64,000 bases of DNA from Bacteroidales bacterium (lineage in GTDB: Bacteria; Bacteroidota; Bacteroidia; Bacteroidales; WCHB1-69): positions 1-64,000 of the forward strand of contig JAGBPS010000017.1 of assembly GCA_017633255.1 (NCBI GenBank). The letters run 5' to 3'. A program made the translations under genes and the position numbers. How positions within the stretch are numbered: position 1 is the first letter of the stretch; each line of letters starts with the position of its first letter. Positions 8,254 to 16,398 of this stretch are shown here, piece by piece. A model generated the notes under the pieces. The model saw only the letters and a list, made by a program, of their open reading frames with translations, was not told the origin of the DNA and made no database searches.

Positions 8254-9417
8254 ATGCAAAACTTTGATTATCAAACCCCAACACGCCTTATCTTTGGCAA
8301 GGGCGTGATAGAGAAACTCCCAAGCGTAATGTCACAGTTTGGGAAGAAAATATTATTGACTTACGGTGGCGGCAGTATTAAGAAAATCGGCTTGTACCAG
8401 AAAGTACATGAGTTGCTGAAAGGCTATGATATTGTGGAACTTTCAGATATCCAGCCTAACCCAAAATACGACCCCAGCGTACTTGATGGTGTTCGTCTGT
8501 GCAAGGAACACAAAGTGGATGTGATTCTGGCAGTAGGCGGCGGCAGCGTTCTGGACTGCTCGAAAGCCATTGCGGCAGGTGCCTGCTACGACGGCGACCC
8601 GTGGGATCTTATCTCCTATAAGGTGAAAGCACAAGCCGCACTTCCGATTGTGGACATCATTACTTTGGCGGCTACGGGCAGCGAATACGACACTTTCGGC
8701 GTTATTTCACGCACCGAGACCAATGACAAAATCGGTTATGGCGACAGATTGCTTTATCCCGTCTGTTCTTTCCTCGACCCCACGTACACCTTCACCGTCA
8801 ATAAGAAACAGACTGCCGCAGGTATCGCCGATGCGATGAACCATGTGATGGAGCAGTATTTTACCGAGGACACCACCTTGCTGAACGACGGTTTCTGCGA
8901 ATCGATGTTACGCAGTCTGATGGTGAACGGCCGCAAGTGCCTTGAGAACCCTGAGGACTACACTGCCCGTGCCGAGATGATGCTGGCTTGCACTTACGGT
9001 TGTAACGGTATCCTGGCCCTTGGCAACAGTCCTTCAGGCTGGCCTTGCCATGGTATAGAGCATGCTTTGAGCGCCTATTACGACATCACCCATGGTTGGG
9101 GCCTGGCTATCATCACGCCTCGCTGGATGAAGCATATTCTGAATGAGCACACGCTTCCACGCTTTGTGAAATACGGCATCAACGTGTTCGGCATTGACGC
9201 TTCTTTGGACCAGTGGGAAATTGCCAACAAGGCTATTGAAGAGACTTATAAGTTCTTCGAGAGTATCGGCATCCCGATGCATTTACGTGAAGTGGGCATT
9301 GATGAGAGCCGTGTCGGCGAGATGGCGCACCATATTGCCGTAAACGAAGGACTCGATCAAGCATACGCACCACTCACAGAGCAAGACATCACCGAGATTA
9401 TCACAGCAAGTTTATGA
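8254..9417 (+). CDS. Iron-containing alcohol dehydrogenase, YqhD/BdhA type
   Basis: This 387-residue cytoplasmic enzyme reduces aldehydes to alcohols with NAD(P)H. The nucleotide-binding segment VDVILAVGGGSVLDCSKAIA and the metal-binding residues in AGIADAMNHVMEQY and in GWPCHGIEHALSAYYDITHG fit the YqhD branch of the iron-dependent (group III) family. The length is standard. The gene overlaps the next one by four bases (ATGA), so translation of the transporter is probably coupled to it. Confidence 0.92.
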   Translation: MQNFDYQTPTRLIFGKGVIEKLPSVMSQFGKKILLTYGGGSIKKIGLYQKVHELLKGYDIVELSDIQPNPKYDPSVLDGVRLCKEHKVDVILAVGGGSVLDCSKAIAAGACYDGDPWDLISYKVKAQAALPIVDIITLAATGSEYDTFGVISRTETNDKIGYGDRLLYPVCSFLDPTYTFTVNKKQTAAGIADAMNHVMEQYFTEDTTLLNDGFCESMLRSLMVNGRKCLENPEDYTARAEMMLACTYGCNGILALGNSPSGWPCHGIEHALSAYYDITHGWGLAIITPRWMKHILNEHTLPRFVKYGINVFGIDASLDQWEIANKAIEETYKFFESIGIPMHLREVGIDESRVGEMAHHIAVNEGLDQAYAPLTEQDITEIITASL

Positions 9418-10628
9418 AACTAAAAAAAATATCCCTAACCGCCCAGATTGGCATCGCTTTGGTGTTGGCGGTGATTGCAGGTGTGCTGCTGAACAACCAC
9501 GTCGACTTTGTTAACACTTACATCAAACCTTTCGGCATCATCTTCCTGAACTTGCTGAAGTTCATTGTGGTGCCGCTGGTACTTTTCTCCATCATGGCAG
9601 GCATCCTGTCGATGAATGATGTTTCGAAGGTGGGCAAATTGGGACTTCGTGCCTTGCTGTATTTTATGACGACAACCCTTTTCGCGGTAGCATTGGGTCT
9701 TTTCGTACCCAGCTTGTTGAAAGGTGTATTGCCGCTCATCCGTATCAGCACGGAAGCGGCGGCAGAGACTGTTGAAACGCCGCATCTGACGGTGATGGAC
9801 CAGCTGGTGAACATGTTCCCGAACAACATTCTCGAACCCGTAAGTTCCATGGCGATGATGCAAATCATCGTGATTGCCCTGTTTTTCGGCATTGCCATGG
9901 TGCATGTGAAAGAGAAAGGAGAGATGGCCCGGAAGGTGACGCTCAGCTTTAACGATGTGGTGGGTAAAATCTTAGAGTACATCATGGCATTGGCTCCTAT
10001 TGGGGTGTTCTGTATGCTAACTCCTGTGGTGGTTGAAAATGGCCCGTCGGTATTGGGTTCCTACGCAGCTCTGTTGGTTTTAGCCTATTTCTGCTTCGCC
10101 GTACATGCAGGCGTTGTCTATACCTCTGCGGTGGGAATCTTAGGCAGAATCTCTCCATTGAAGTTTTTCAAGGAGATGCAGCCGGCCATGCTGTTCGCTT
10201 TCTCCAGCGACTCGTCTGTGGCAACGCTGCCTTATACGATGCAATGTACCGAGAAGATGGGCGTTAATAAGGACATCGGCCGTTTTGTGCTGTCGTTGGG
10301 TGCGACCATCAACATGGACGGGGTTGCCATCTATCTGGGCGTGGCTTCGGTGTTTATGGCAGCTTGTTGTGGCATCGACCTCACCATGAGCCAGTATATG
10401 GCCATTGCCTTCGCTTCTACCGTTGCCTCTATCGGCACGCCAGGCATCCCTGGTGGCAGTTTGGCCTTGATGGCAATGGTATTCGCTTCGGCAGGTATTC
10501 CCGTCGAATGCGTGGCGGTGGCCGCTGGCATCGACCGCATCATCGACATGGGCCGTACTGTCATGTCAGTTACCGGCGATGCTTCCTGCGCGATTGTGAT
10601 GCAGCGGATTGTGGGAAATAAATTGTAA
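9414..10628 (+). CDS. Dicarboxylate/amino acid:cation symporter (DAACS family)
   Basis: This 404-residue inner-membrane transporter of the GltP/DctA/SstT family takes up acidic amino acids, C4-dicarboxylates or serine/threonine with Na+ or H+. The serine-rich re-entrant loop SSDSSVATLPYT, the motif ATINMDGVAIY and the second hairpin GTPGIPGGSLALMAM are all present. The exact substrate cannot be read from the sequence. It overlaps the upstream alcohol dehydrogenase gene by four bases. Confidence 0.92.
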   Translation: MKLKKISLTAQIGIALVLAVIAGVLLNNHVDFVNTYIKPFGIIFLNLLKFIVVPLVLFSIMAGILSMNDVSKVGKLGLRALLYFMTTTLFAVALGLFVPSLLKGVLPLIRISTEAAAETVETPHLTVMDQLVNMFPNNILEPVSSMAMMQIIVIALFFGIAMVHVKEKGEMARKVTLSFNDVVGKILEYIMALAPIGVFCMLTPVVVENGPSVLGSYAALLVLAYFCFAVHAGVVYTSAVGILGRISPLKFFKEMQPAMLFAFSSDSSVATLPYTMQCTEKMGVNKDIGRFVLSLGATINMDGVAIYLGVASVFMAACCGIDLTMSQYMAIAFASTVASIGTPGIPGGSLALMAMVFASAGIPVECVAVAAGIDRIIDMGRTVMSVTGDASCAIVMQRIVGNKL

Positions 10629-10656
10629 AGCTGGATTTAATCATAAATATCTGTGA

Positions 10657-11289
10657 ATGAATATTATCCGTCAAGATATACAAGCCTATATTGAACGTGA
10701 GATTCTGCCACGATATGATAACTTTGACGCGGCGCATCGGCGTGACCATGCGGAAATGGTTATCCGTCAGAGTTTGGAACTGGCCGAGCAGACGGGTGCG
10801 GATGCGGAGATGGCGTATGTCATTGCCGCCTACCACGATACGGGCTTGTGTGAAGGGCGCGAGCGGCATCATCTGGTCTCCGGAAGGATTATCCGTGCCG
10901 ATCAGAACTTGTTGCAGTGGTTCTCGCCCGAGCAGATAGAGACGATGGCCTGTGCGGCGGAAGACCACCGTGCTTCGGCGGACCATGCTCCGCGCACGTT
11001 GTATGGGCGCATCGTGGCCGAAGCCGACCGTTTTATCGACCCCGAGACGATTGTCCGCCGTACCGTGCAATTTGGGCTGGAGCACTATCCCGAACTGGAC
11101 AAGGCGGGGCATTATGAGCGTACGATGCAGCACCTCCACGAAAAATACGGCCGCAACGGCTATCTCAAACTGTGGTTCACTGACTCGCCCAATGCCAAAC
11201 GTCTGGAGCTTCTGCGCCAAATCATCGACGATGAGCCCCAACTCCGCCAATTATTCAATGAGTATTGGGAAAAACTGAAAAACGGTTAA
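10657..11289 (+). CDS. HD-domain metal-dependent phosphohydrolase
   Basis: This 210-residue protein has an HD-type metal site: histidines in AAHRRDHAEMV (27 and 31), the HD dyad in AAYHDTG (60-61), and further metal ligands in RERHHLVSG and AAEDHRAS. Proteins of this size act on nucleotides or other phosphomonoesters; the substrate is unknown. It starts 28 bases after the symporter and may belong to the same transcript. It converges on the minus-strand toxin-antitoxin-like pair. Confidence 0.8.
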   Translation: MNIIRQDIQAYIEREILPRYDNFDAAHRRDHAEMVIRQSLELAEQTGADAEMAYVIAAYHDTGLCEGRERHHLVSGRIIRADQNLLQWFSPEQIETMACAAEDHRASADHAPRTLYGRIVAEADRFIDPETIVRRTVQFGLEHYPELDKAGHYERTMQHLHEKYGRNGYLKLWFTDSPNAKRLELLRQIIDDEPQLRQLFNEYWEKLKNG

Positions 11290-11300
11290 ATTACAGGATT

Positions 11301-11615
11301 TTAAGCAAACTCATATTGTAGAATAGAGATATTCAGCGCATCTTCCAGTTTGCAGATGGTTTCAAGGGAGAGATTTTCAGTTCCTTTCAGCAATTTGGAA
11401 ATGTATTGCGGTGTGCATCCCATTCTGTCAGCAACATTTTGTCTGGAAAGACCTTGCTGCTTCATGGCCACAGCTACTTTGATGGCAATTTTACGGGAAT
11501 ACTGTAGCCAGCCTTTTTCCTTGGCATAACGGATTTTCTCTTCCGCAACCATCCATTCTGAAGATTCATCAGATTGGTAACGGCTTAGTCTGGCAATTGC
11601 TTCTTCTTGTGTCAT
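11301..11615 (-). CDS. XRE-family helix-turn-helix protein, probable antitoxin
   Basis: This 104-residue protein has a Cro/CI-type HTH in its C-terminal half: VAVAMKQQGLSRQNVADRMG, then TPQYISKLLKG and LSLETICKLEDAL. The N-terminal part is charged and may contact the partner. It overlaps the upstream gene by four bases (ATGA), the toxin-first order known from HigBA-type modules. It probably represses its own promoter. Confidence 0.8.
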   Translation of the reverse strand: MTQEEAIARLSRYQSDESSEWMVAEEKIRYAKEKGWLQYSRKIAIKVAVAMKQQGLSRQNVADRMGCTPQYISKLLKGTENLSLETICKLEDALNISILQYEFA

Positions 11616-12157
11616 AATTCTATCTCCTGTTGATAATCTGTGAAACTGTCTTCATCAAATACATGTTCTCGAATCAAAAAGTTCCGCACTTTCTCCATCC
11701 TTTCCAATTCTTGCAAAGTGTGTTCCCTTTCCTGCATCGTTCTTGTCAGTTTAATAGCCCCTCCCGTAATGATATAAATGCCCATACTGAGTTTGATGGC
11801 ATACAAGCGCAACCAACTTCTGCGATGAGGACGGCCTTTCTCCTTCCCAAATATCATTTCAGTTGAACGGTTGTTTTCAAGCGGACGGAAAAACCGATCA
11901 AGATTGGCTTCTGGAGAAATATCCATGATGATACATGCCAATTCATCCCTGTCTTCCATAGTCTGATAAATGGCATCTTCGATATTCGTAATCCTGAAAT
12001 AGGAAATCAGATCATCAAGGTTTTGTGTGAAAAATTCAGCTAGCCATTCCGCATCGCTCCATTGAGACAACACTTTTTGAAGGGCATTCTGATTGTCCTT
12101 GTTAAAACGAACCGCCCATAAACGTCCATCATCAATAATTTTATCAAATGTCATCAT
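11612..12157 (-). CDS. Probable toxin partner of the XRE protein
   Basis: This 181-residue protein is the first gene of a two-gene operon with an HTH protein. The C-terminal half has a strand-rich segment, WLRLYAIKLSMGIYIITGGA followed by IKLTRTMQER, and then a helix with LEREMEK-like charge. This is the kind of layout seen in RelE/Gp49-like toxins, although the protein is longer than a typical HigB (about 100 residues). The toxin role is inferred from gene order, overlap and this pattern; family membership is not certain. Confidence 0.55.
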   Translation of the reverse strand: MMTFDKIIDDGRLWAVRFNKDNQNALQKVLSQWSDAEWLAEFFTQNLDDLISYFRITNIEDAIYQTMEDRDELACIIMDISPEANLDRFFRPLENNRSTEMIFGKEKGRPHRRSWLRLYAIKLSMGIYIITGGAIKLTRTMQEREHTLQELERMEKVRNFLIREHVFDEDSFTDYQQEIEL

Positions 12158-12180
12158 TTTTAGTAAAAAAAATAGTGCTG

Positions 12181-12188
12181 CAAAGATA
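12181..12188 (-). promoter_or_regulatory. Promoter -7 box of the toxin-antitoxin-like pair
   Basis: On the minus strand the bases read TATCTTTG followed by CAG, 24 bases before the ATG at 12157. Confidence 0.6.
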
Positions 12189-12325
12189 CAAATTTTTATT
12201 TATGCAACTTATAGGTTTCAATTTTTTGTTTTGATTTTTTTAATCTTTGCACTATTAACTAATAATGTGACAATGGAACGGCCAATAAAGAAGCAATAAA
12301 AGAATTGTAACCACGTTCGATAGCA

Positions 12326-12376
12326 AGCACGCGCAGCCTGCCTGTGGTCTGCCGCCCCTAACGGGGCTAACAATAT
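12326..12376. repeat. Solitary REP-like repeat copy (RAYT-linked family)
   Basis: The segment CGCAGCCTGCCTGTGGTCTG followed by CCGCCCCTAACGGGGCTAA is a partial copy of the repeat unit arrayed at 14716-15141. The rest of the 12158-12441 gap is AT-rich and shows no gene. Confidence 0.7.
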
Positions 12377-12441
12377 GGGTACAGTCTACGAAAAGGCAAT
12401 AAAATTTCTGTTATTACGTTTGATAACAAAATACAATCCTT

Positions 12442-13257
12442 ATGACAGAAAAAGCCCGCACAATACTTTTAGGAATCCTAAAGCTGATACCTTTCGCCAT
12501 TGTCACCGCGATGATTGTTTTATTTTGGGTTGACGATTTTCTCGGCTTTTTGTTGGCAATCTTCGGCTGTTGGATTACTGTGCCGGCTATTGTGCTTTCG
12601 GTAGTGTTTTTTGTTATGAGCTTGCGTTGGCGAGACATCTGGCAGCGGATAGCTGTTGTTTGGGGCGGACTCAACCTGCTGATGATCATCCTCTATTTTC
12701 TTGTGCAAGTCCCCAACCAACGATGTAATCCGGACATTATGGCCAAACATTATGAGGAACATCACACCGAAATGGAAGAGTTGCACCGATACCTGCATTC
12801 AGTGCTTAAAGACAGTTGTGAGGTTACATTGGAATTCAAGAGAAATAGACTTGAGATGTTTCACGTGAGAGGCAGTGACTGCATTTATTCAGCCCATTGG
12901 GACAAAGAAGCACGTCAGCATAAAGACTCGCTCATGGCCATTGCGGGACTATCTCAAGAGGAATACGACAACATTCGTAAGCAGTTGAAAGAGATGGGGT
13001 GCATAGGCATTGAATATTCACAGTCCTCTCCCGAACGGTTGACGATATGGTTCCGACGTGTAGGTATGGGACTCTATAGTTACATGATCCTCAACCGCCC
13101 AGCAACCAATGAAGAGAAATCCTTAGCAATAGAAGACTGGTTGCTCATCCCATATAATGATCACTGTTTTTTCAGATATGACGGAGGTGCCATCGGGCCG
13201 ATTTCATTCAGCAAAGAAGAGAGAGAAGATTTCCTGAAGAAGCACAAACCATGGTAA
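12442..13257 (+). CDS. Membrane protein of unknown function
   Basis: This 271-residue protein has three hydrophobic segments in its first 95 residues (around LKLIPFAIVTAMIVLFWV, FLLAIFGCWITVPAIVLSVV and LNLLMIILYFLV). A soluble domain of about 170 residues follows, probably outside the cytoplasm, with no recognisable motif. The next gene (13291) has the same layout and lies 33 bases downstream behind its own promoter, so the two may be distant relatives or partners. No function can be assigned. Confidence 0.65.
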   Translation: MTEKARTILLGILKLIPFAIVTAMIVLFWVDDFLGFLLAIFGCWITVPAIVLSVVFFVMSLRWRDIWQRIAVVWGGLNLLMIILYFLVQVPNQRCNPDIMAKHYEEHHTEMEELHRYLHSVLKDSCEVTLEFKRNRLEMFHVRGSDCIYSAHWDKEARQHKDSLMAIAGLSQEEYDNIRKQLKEMGCIGIEYSQSSPERLTIWFRRVGMGLYSYMILNRPATNEEKSLAIEDWLLIPYNDHCFFRYDGGAIGPISFSKEEREDFLKKHKPW

Positions 13258-13262
13258 TTTTC

Positions 13263-13270
13263 TATCTTTG
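13263..13270 (+). promoter_or_regulatory. Promoter -7 box TATCTTTG
   Basis: Consensus box followed by CATC, 20 bases before the ATG at 13291. Confidence 0.6.
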
Positions 13271-13290
13271 CATCAACAAATTTTAACAAA

Positions 13291-13898
13291 ATGACGACGA
13301 CTCATATTCGCAGAATTATTGGTATTACCGCCTTGGTGCTATGGGTGATTGCCATAGTGCCGAGATTTATACTTGGGAAAGGAGAAAGATTGGTTTTTCA
13401 GCTGGAGAATTGGGCTCTGCTTTTCGCATTTGTTTTGTCTATCCTGTATATGATCATGCGGACTATTTATGTTGTTAAAAAAGATAATAAGCACAAACTA
13501 TACTATTGGTTGAGGTGCGTGGGTGTAGGAATAATTTTACTGACAATGTCTTTTTGCACAGGGTGTTTTTTCTTGACCACAAATTGTGGAATAATAATGA
13601 TTATATAGTGTATGATGAATTTGGTGGTGTTTTTGCCTCCGACTATGTCCTGTATAAACGGAACGGACTTGTTGAGAACAGACTGTATGTTGTTGGAAAT
13701 AATTTTTTGAATCTAAAGCCCAATCATGTGGATTATACGATATATGAGCCGTTGGATTTGATAAAAATGGAAAACGAAGGCATGGATGTGGAATATAACA
13801 CTAAATATCACGAAACCACATTTTACCGCTTAAGTGACGGTCATCGATATAATCAAAATCTGAACGATTCGCTACTGACATTGGTAGGACAGAAATAA
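13291..13898 (+). pseudogene. Small membrane protein gene, probably frameshifted
   Basis: The ATG-started frame (13291-13608) encodes three hydrophobic segments and stops abruptly after MSFCTGCFFLTTNCG. A second frame covering the region from about 13560 to 13898 continues with DHKLWNNNDYIVYDEFGG and ends LNDSLLTLVGQK. It looks like the missing extracytoplasmic domain, but it has no sensible start of its own. Joining them needs a -1 shift, and a run of six T (13566-13571) lies exactly at the junction. The joined product would be about 200 residues with the same layout as the 12442 gene. A sequencing error, a real mutation or slippage on the T run are all possible. Confidence 0.6.
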
Positions 13899-13900
13899 CG

Positions 13901-14236
13901 AATCCCAGCCCCGTAGGGGCGTGCAGAATATAGGCAGGTGGTGGAGCGTAGCGTAACCCCTGCAAACAGGCAGGCTGCACCCCCCCTGCAAACAAAACAT
14001 CCGCATCCCCCCAACCCCGTAGGGGCGCAAAGACCACAGGCAGGCGGTGGAGCGTAGCGGAACCCCTGTGAACATGCAACCGGTCAGTCATAGCAACCTG
14101 CGAACAAAACACCCGCACCAATCCCCAGCCCCTCAGGGGCGTAAAGATTACAGGCAGGCGGTGGAGCGCAGCGTAACCCCTGCGAACTGCGAACAATTGG
14201 TATTAAAACCCATAGCCCCGCAGGGGCGACAGAATA
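13901..14236 (+). repeat. REP-like repeat array upstream of the RAYT gene
   Basis: Three degenerate copies of one unit follow each other and a partial fourth lies at 14214-14236. Each has a hairpin GCCCCGTAGGGGC (loop variants GTA, TCA, GCA), then a spacer with ACAGGCAGGCGGTGGAGCG, TAGCG and AACCCCTG. The unit is the reverse complement of the one downstream of the transposase gene, so the two arrays point at each other across the gene. Confidence 0.8.
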
Positions 14237-14244
14237 TTAACAAT

Positions 14245-14700
14245 ATGGCAAATACATTAGTAAAAATTGACGTACATTTGATATTTCATGTCAAAAGCAC
14301 AGGCGTAAATATGCGTAAAGATGATCTTCCATGCGTCTTTGCCTATATCGGCGGCATCATCAATAAAATTCATGGTTTACCCATTGAGATCGGTGGGATG
14401 CCAGACCATGTACACATCCTCACCTCGTTACCCAAAACCATGTCATTGTCGGACTTTGTCCGCACCATCAAGGCCGAAAGTAGCAGGTGGATAAAAACGA
14501 TTGATGAACATTACATGAACTTTTCCTGGCAAGAAGGATATGGGGCGTTTTCAGTCAGTCCTTCCATATTGGGAAAGACGATTCGGTATATTCGTGGACA
14601 GGAGAATCATCACAAAAAGCGGTCGTTTCAGGAGGAATATAAAATGTTTCTTGATGCGTATGGGATACAATATGATGAATGTTATGCGTTTGGGGATTGA
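14245..14700 (+). CDS. REP-associated tyrosine transposase (IS200-like, Y1)
   Basis: The 151-residue product is a Y1 HUH transposase. The metal-binding HUH motif is in GMPDHVHIL (His55, His57) and the probable catalytic tyrosine is Tyr115 in IRYIRGQENHH. The ending EEYKMFLDAYGIQYDECY is typical of IS200/RAYT proteins. The ATG at 14245 is chosen because the longer frame upstream is only translated repeat DNA. The enzyme is expected to cut and rejoin single-stranded DNA at the flanking hairpins. It appears intact. Confidence 0.88.
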   Translation: MANTLVKIDVHLIFHVKSTGVNMRKDDLPCVFAYIGGIINKIHGLPIEIGGMPDHVHILTSLPKTMSLSDFVRTIKAESSRWIKTIDEHYMNFSWQEGYGAFSVSPSILGKTIRYIRGQENHHKKRSFQEEYKMFLDAYGIQYDECYAFGD

Positions 14701-14715
14701 ATTTTCACCGTCTGC

Positions 14716-15141
14716 ACGTTTACAGGGGTTGCGCTACGTTGTTTACAGGGGTTGCGCTGCGCTTCACCGCCTGCCTGTGGTCTGCCGCCCCTGACGGGGC
14801 TAAATGGATGGGCATTTTTCATTCGTTTGTATGCGGGTTTTCACCGCCCGTTCACAGGGGTTCCGCTGCGCTTCACCGCCTGCCTGTGGTCTGCCGCCCC
14901 TGACGGGGCTAAATGGATGGGCATTTTTCATTCGTTTGTATGCGGGGTTTTCATCGCCTGCCTGTTTACAGGGGTTTCGCTGCGCTCCACCGCCTGCCTG
15001 TGGTCTGTCGCCTCTGCGGGGCTAAATGGATGGGCATTTTTCATTCGTTTGTATGCGGGTTTTCACCGCCCGTATACAGGGGTTCCGCTTCGCTCTACCG
15101 CCTGCCTGTGTTCTGCCGCCCCTGCGGGGCTAAATGGATGA
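14716..15141 (-). repeat. REP-like repeat array downstream of the RAYT gene
   Basis: Four copies with a spacing of about 110 bases are seen, with conserved cores beginning near 14764, 14874, 14988 and 15098. Each core reads CACCGCCTGCCTGTGGTCTG, then a GCCCCTGACGGGGC-type hairpin and CTAAATGGATG. The linker between copies (GGGCATTTTTCATTCGTTTG followed by TATGCGGG) is almost identical in three gaps, which points to recent tandem amplification. The open frames here are only translated repeat. Confidence 0.85.
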
Positions 15142-15198
15142 ACAAACATCAATCTTCGTATTTTATCTCCTTCAAAGCCTTGACTTCCGGATTTTTTC

Positions 15199-15206
15199 TA
15201 TCTTTG
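15199..15206 (+). promoter_or_regulatory. Promoter -7 box TATCTTTG
   Basis: Consensus box followed by CATC, about 75 bases before the ATG at 15282. Confidence 0.55.
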
Positions 15207-15281
15207 CATCATCAAAATAATAAAATAGACTTCCCGTCAAAAATATAGCATCAAGATACGAGACAAGGTTTTCAAACGGAT

Positions 15282-15626
15282 ATGCAAATCACCAACTTGT
15301 TAGAATATAATACACGTGTACAATTTCGGCAATGGCTTGCGGAAAACCATCTGACCGCCAAGGAGTGTTGGGTGACGGTCAACCGTGGCAAGCAGGAACG
15401 TGACGACTGCATCCCTTATGTGGATGTGGTGGAGGAGGCCTTGTGTTTCGGCTGGATTGACAGTACGGTCAAACGCCTGCCGGATGGTCGTTGCGCCCAA
15501 CGTCTGTCGCCCCGCCGCAAAAACAGCCATTGGACAGAACTCAACCTGCAACGATGCCGCAGCCTGAAAGAACGTGGCTTGATGACTCAGGCTGGTCTGC
15601 AAGCAATGCCGGAGGCATGCAATTAA
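15282..15626 (+). CDS. YdeI/OmpD-associated family protein, C-terminally truncated
   Basis: The 114 residues match the N-terminal domain of the YdeI family: VDVVEEALCFGWIDSTVKRL, then QRLSPRRKNSHWTELN and MTQAGLQAMPEA. Full family members are usually around 180-200 residues and continue with a helical C-terminal region that is missing here. The frame ends at a small palindrome TGCCGGAGGCA similar to the intergenic element at 45630. The next gene's promoter begins five bases after the stop. The function of the family is not well defined. Confidence 0.75.
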   Translation: MQITNLLEYNTRVQFRQWLAENHLTAKECWVTVNRGKQERDDCIPYVDVVEEALCFGWIDSTVKRLPDGRCAQRLSPRRKNSHWTELNLQRCRSLKERGLMTQAGLQAMPEACN

Positions 15627-15630
15627 ATTG

Positions 15631-15638
15631 TATCTTTG
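15631..15638 (+). promoter_or_regulatory. Promoter -7 box TATCTTTG
   Basis: Consensus box 20 bases before the ATG at 15658, immediately after the truncated ydeI-like gene. Confidence 0.6.
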
Positions 15639-15657
15639 CATCATTAAAAAAAACATC

Positions 15658-16350
15658 ATGACCATACAAGAAGCCATAAAAGCCCGCCACAGTGTGCGGC
15701 AATACACCGAGCAGCCCATCGAGGCGGAGAAAATCCAGCAGTTGCAGGGGCTCATTGACCAATGCAACCGCGAAGGAAGTCTTCGCATTCAGTTGGTGAC
15801 CGACGAACCGAATGCCTTTTCCAGCATCATCGCTCATTATAGCAAATTCCGTGGCGTGCGTAACTATATTGCCATGGTCTGCAAGAAGGGCGACGACGTG
15901 AACCTCGGCTACTACGGCGAGAAGGTGGTGCTGCTGGCGCAGATGCTCGGGCTAAACACCTGCTGGGTGGGTGCCTCTTACCGCAAGCAACCCGACCGCT
16001 ACAAGGTGGAGAGCGGTGAGACGTTGGTATGTGTGGTGTCGCTAGGCTACGGTGCCACACAAGGGGTACAGCATCCGCAGAAACGGACCATCGCCGATGT
16101 GTCGGAAGACCGCCGTACGACCGACCACGGGAAGCCCTTCCCCGAATGGTTTGTGCATGGCGTAGAAGCTGCCCTGATGGCCCCCACTGCTGTCAACCAG
16201 CAGAAATTCTCCTTCATCCTCCACGACGGTAACAAGGTGGAAGCGCAGAAACGCTTCGCCATCTTTGCCAGCTATGCCCCCATCGACCTCGGCATCGCCA
16301 AATGCCACTTCGAAATCGGCGCAGGAGAAGGGTGTTTTGAGTGGGCGTAG
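15658..16350 (+). CDS. Nitroreductase-family FMN oxidoreductase
   Basis: This 230-residue cytoplasmic flavoenzyme opens with the family signature IQEAIKARHSVRQYTEQPIE, where the Arg-His-Ser region contacts FMN. The central YGEKVVLLAQMLGLNTCWVG and the C-terminal EAALMAPTAVNQQKFSF fit the compact TM1586-type nitroreductases. Such enzymes reduce nitro compounds or quinones with NAD(P)H; the natural substrate is not known. The ATG at 15658 is chosen because it follows the promoter at the usual distance. Confidence 0.85.
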   Translation: MTIQEAIKARHSVRQYTEQPIEAEKIQQLQGLIDQCNREGSLRIQLVTDEPNAFSSIIAHYSKFRGVRNYIAMVCKKGDDVNLGYYGEKVVLLAQMLGLNTCWVGASYRKQPDRYKVESGETLVCVVSLGYGATQGVQHPQKRTIADVSEDRRTTDHGKPFPEWFVHGVEAALMAPTAVNQQKFSFILHDGNKVEAQKRFAIFASYAPIDLGIAKCHFEIGAGEGCFEWA

Positions 16351-16371
16351 GGTAATGCCCTGTTTTTTTAT

Positions 16372-16379
16372 TATCTTTG
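16372..16379 (+). promoter_or_regulatory. Promoter -7 box TATCTTTG
   Basis: Consensus box 20 bases before the ATG at 16399. Confidence 0.6.
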
Positions 16380-16398
16380 CATCAGCAAAAAAATCATT

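Larger units (their letters stand above)
13901..15141. mobile_element. RAYT locus with inverted REP arrays
   Basis: A single-domain tyrosine transposase gene (14245-14700) lies between two arrays of related palindromic repeats in opposite orientation. This is the layout described for REP-associated tyrosine transposases, which are IS200/IS605 relatives that spread short palindromes rather than whole insertion sequences. A solitary copy lies 1.5 kb upstream at 12326-12376. Confidence 0.7.

Noticed and set aside
14540..15248. Several overlapping plus-strand frames with repeated peptide words such as GFRCAPPPACGL and KWMGIFHSFVCGF
   Set aside because: They are translations of the REP-like DNA repeats in all frames, with no start signals or protein family, so they are not genes.
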